The notes beneath the pieces were generated by a model that was not told where the DNA came from, made no database searches, and was given only the letters and a program-made list of their open reading frames with translations. A stretch of DNA of 7,407 bases, taken from an uncultured Oscillospiraceae bacterium (GTDB lineage Bacteria > Bacillota > Clostridia > Oscillospirales > Acutalibacteraceae). Of the stretch, positions 6,801 through 7,407 are shown in pieces. The stretch covers positions 1 through 7,407 of the forward strand of contig CABTZO010000047.1 of assembly GCA_902489335.1 (NCBI GenBank), given 5' to 3'. Position 1 is the stretch's first letter; every line of letters starts with the position of its first letter. The position numbers and the translations under genes are program-made.

Positions 6801-6829
6801 ATAATAACATAAATTGAACGGTTTGTATA
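6801..6829 (-). promoter_or_regulatory. Candidate promoter for the sortase/CinA-like pair
   Basis: On the minus strand TATACA (6829-6824, four of six to the -35 consensus) is followed after 17 bases by TATTAT (6806-6801, five of six to the -10 consensus). Transcription would start near 6794, about 22 bases before the sortase ATG. It lies in the 74-base gap after pncC. No terminator hairpin is visible in that gap, so read-through from pncC is also possible. Confidence 0.35.
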
Positions 6830-6846
6830 TCAGAGTTGAGACTTGT

Positions 6847-7350
6847 TTATATTGATTTTTCCAAACAAAACATTAAAAATTCAATAGCTTTTTCAGCAAA
6901 GATTTTCTTGTTTTTAAGTCTTTCATTTAATCCGGTTGTTATTTTTTTTGTATAGATTTTTCCGCTGATACAAACAGCAAAATAGCAAGTTCCCGCTTCT
7001 GTGTCAATATCGTCGAAAGGACCTGCCACTCCACTGGTTGCAAGAGACACATCGGCATTTGAATAATCGCGGATACCTTCAGCCATGGAACTTACTGTCT
7101 CAAAATTATAAGGGCCGTTTTCATTCAAAAACTTTTCGGAAACTTCAAGTAGTTTTTCTTTCATTGAAAGTGAATATGTTACTGCTCCGAAAACAAAAAC
7201 ATCGGATGCTCCGGGTATATCAGTTATTAAATTACTTATGAGTCCGCCGGTGCATGATTCGGCGACAGCCAATGTAAGATTTTTCTTTTTCAAAACCTCT
7301 ATTATGTTCAAAGAGTTTCCTTTCTTGTCTTTTTCTATTCTATATTTCAT
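6847..7350 (-). CDS. pncC: Stand-alone PncC / CinA C-terminal domain, NMN amidohydrolase
   Basis: A 167-residue protein that is a single PncC domain of usual length. The family hydrolyses nicotinamide mononucleotide to nicotinate mononucleotide and ammonia, salvaging NMN released for example by NAD-dependent DNA ligase. It is cytoplasmic. Diagnostic motifs are intact: AESCTGG with the conserved Ser (30-36), TYSLSMK with the conserved Tyr and Lys (58-64), ADVSLATSGVAGP (99-111) and a following Gly-rich strand. The start is ATG at 7350, with AGGA (7361-7358) seven bases upstream; a TTG at 7353 would lie only four bases from it. It is the first visible gene of the minus-strand cluster. The CinA N-terminal domain is absent here, whereas the third gene of the cluster carries a degenerate two-domain version. 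Confidence 0.93.
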   Translation of the reverse strand: MKYRIEKDKKGNSLNIIEVLKKKNLTLAVAESCTGGLISNLITDIPGASDVFVFGAVTYSLSMKEKLLEVSEKFLNENGPYNFETVSSMAEGIRDYSNADVSLATSGVAGPFDDIDTEAGTCYFAVCISGKIYTKKITTGLNERLKNKKIFAEKAIEFLMFCLEKSI

Positions 7351-7378
7351 CAAATCATCCTTTTTATATATTTACTTT

Positions 7379-7384
7379 ATTATA
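7379..7384 (-). promoter_or_regulatory. Possible -10 box for pncC at the contig edge
   Basis: TATAAT is read on the minus strand about 29 bases before the pncC ATG. Any -35 box would lie beyond the genuine end of the contig, so this cannot be confirmed, and the region is AT-rich enough for a chance match. Confidence 0.25.
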
Positions 7385-7407
7385 AGATCGGAAGAGCACA
7401 CGTCTGA
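7385..7407. other. Untrimmed Illumina TruSeq adapter, not genomic
   Basis: The last 23 bases begin AGATCGGAAGAGC and match the standard Illumina TruSeq read-through adapter over their whole length. They are library sequence left on the contig end. Genomic sequence therefore ends at about 7384, possibly a base either side because the junction A could belong to either part. Confidence 0.97.

Noticed and set aside
7351..7353. TTG at 7353 as the pncC start.
   Set aside because: It is only four bases from the AGGA site, while the next codon is an ATG with seven-base spacing.

Overview
The window is an AT-rich bacterial contig, roughly one third G+C by eye, that uses the standard bacterial code (TGA is a stop and TGG is Trp). 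It most resembles an uncultured low-GC Firmicute of the Clostridia / Oscillospiraceae type. The evidence is strong AGGAGG-like ribosome sites, a DUF3048 (YerB-family) lipoprotein, a class B sortase and a Lys-rich low-GC proteome. The last 23 bases match the start of the Illumina TruSeq adapter, and the first base lies inside an initiator tRNA. This is therefore an assembled, probably metagenomic, contig with one unclean end.

Left half, plus strand: the 3' part of tRNA-fMet (1-55) is followed directly by an intrinsic terminator (59-91). Next come a complete exporter-type ABC half-transporter (146-1909), a good sigma-A-type promoter (1937-1965), a DUF3048 lipoprotein (1995-3014) and, one base later, rsmA (3016-3864), the 16S rRNA dimethyladenosine transferase.

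Right half, minus strand, read from right to left: a stand-alone pncC (7350-6847, NMN amidohydrolase), a class B sortase with an unusually long cytoplasmic N-terminal extension (6772-5234), and, 13 bases later, a gene with no obvious name (5220-3850). My reading is that the last gene encodes a degenerate, full-length CinA-like protein. It has a CinA/MoCF-like N-terminal domain and a PncC-like C-terminal domain, both lacking their catalytic motifs. An acidic linker separates the two domains, and a Lys/Arg-rich segment plus a C-terminal membrane anchor follow them. The cluster pncC - sortase - membrane-anchored CinA-like pseudoenzyme is the best candidate for an undescribed system. A functional link between the three is inference.

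The two halves converge. rsmA and the CinA-like gene overlap tail to tail by 15 bp. Each appears to carry the other's intrinsic terminator inside its own coding sequence (minus-strand hairpin at 3754-3785, plus-strand hairpin at 3937-3966). The two mRNAs would then share about 210 bases of complementary 3' sequence. There is no gene-free stretch longer than 300 bases, and I see no CRISPR array, insertion sequence or prophage gene.
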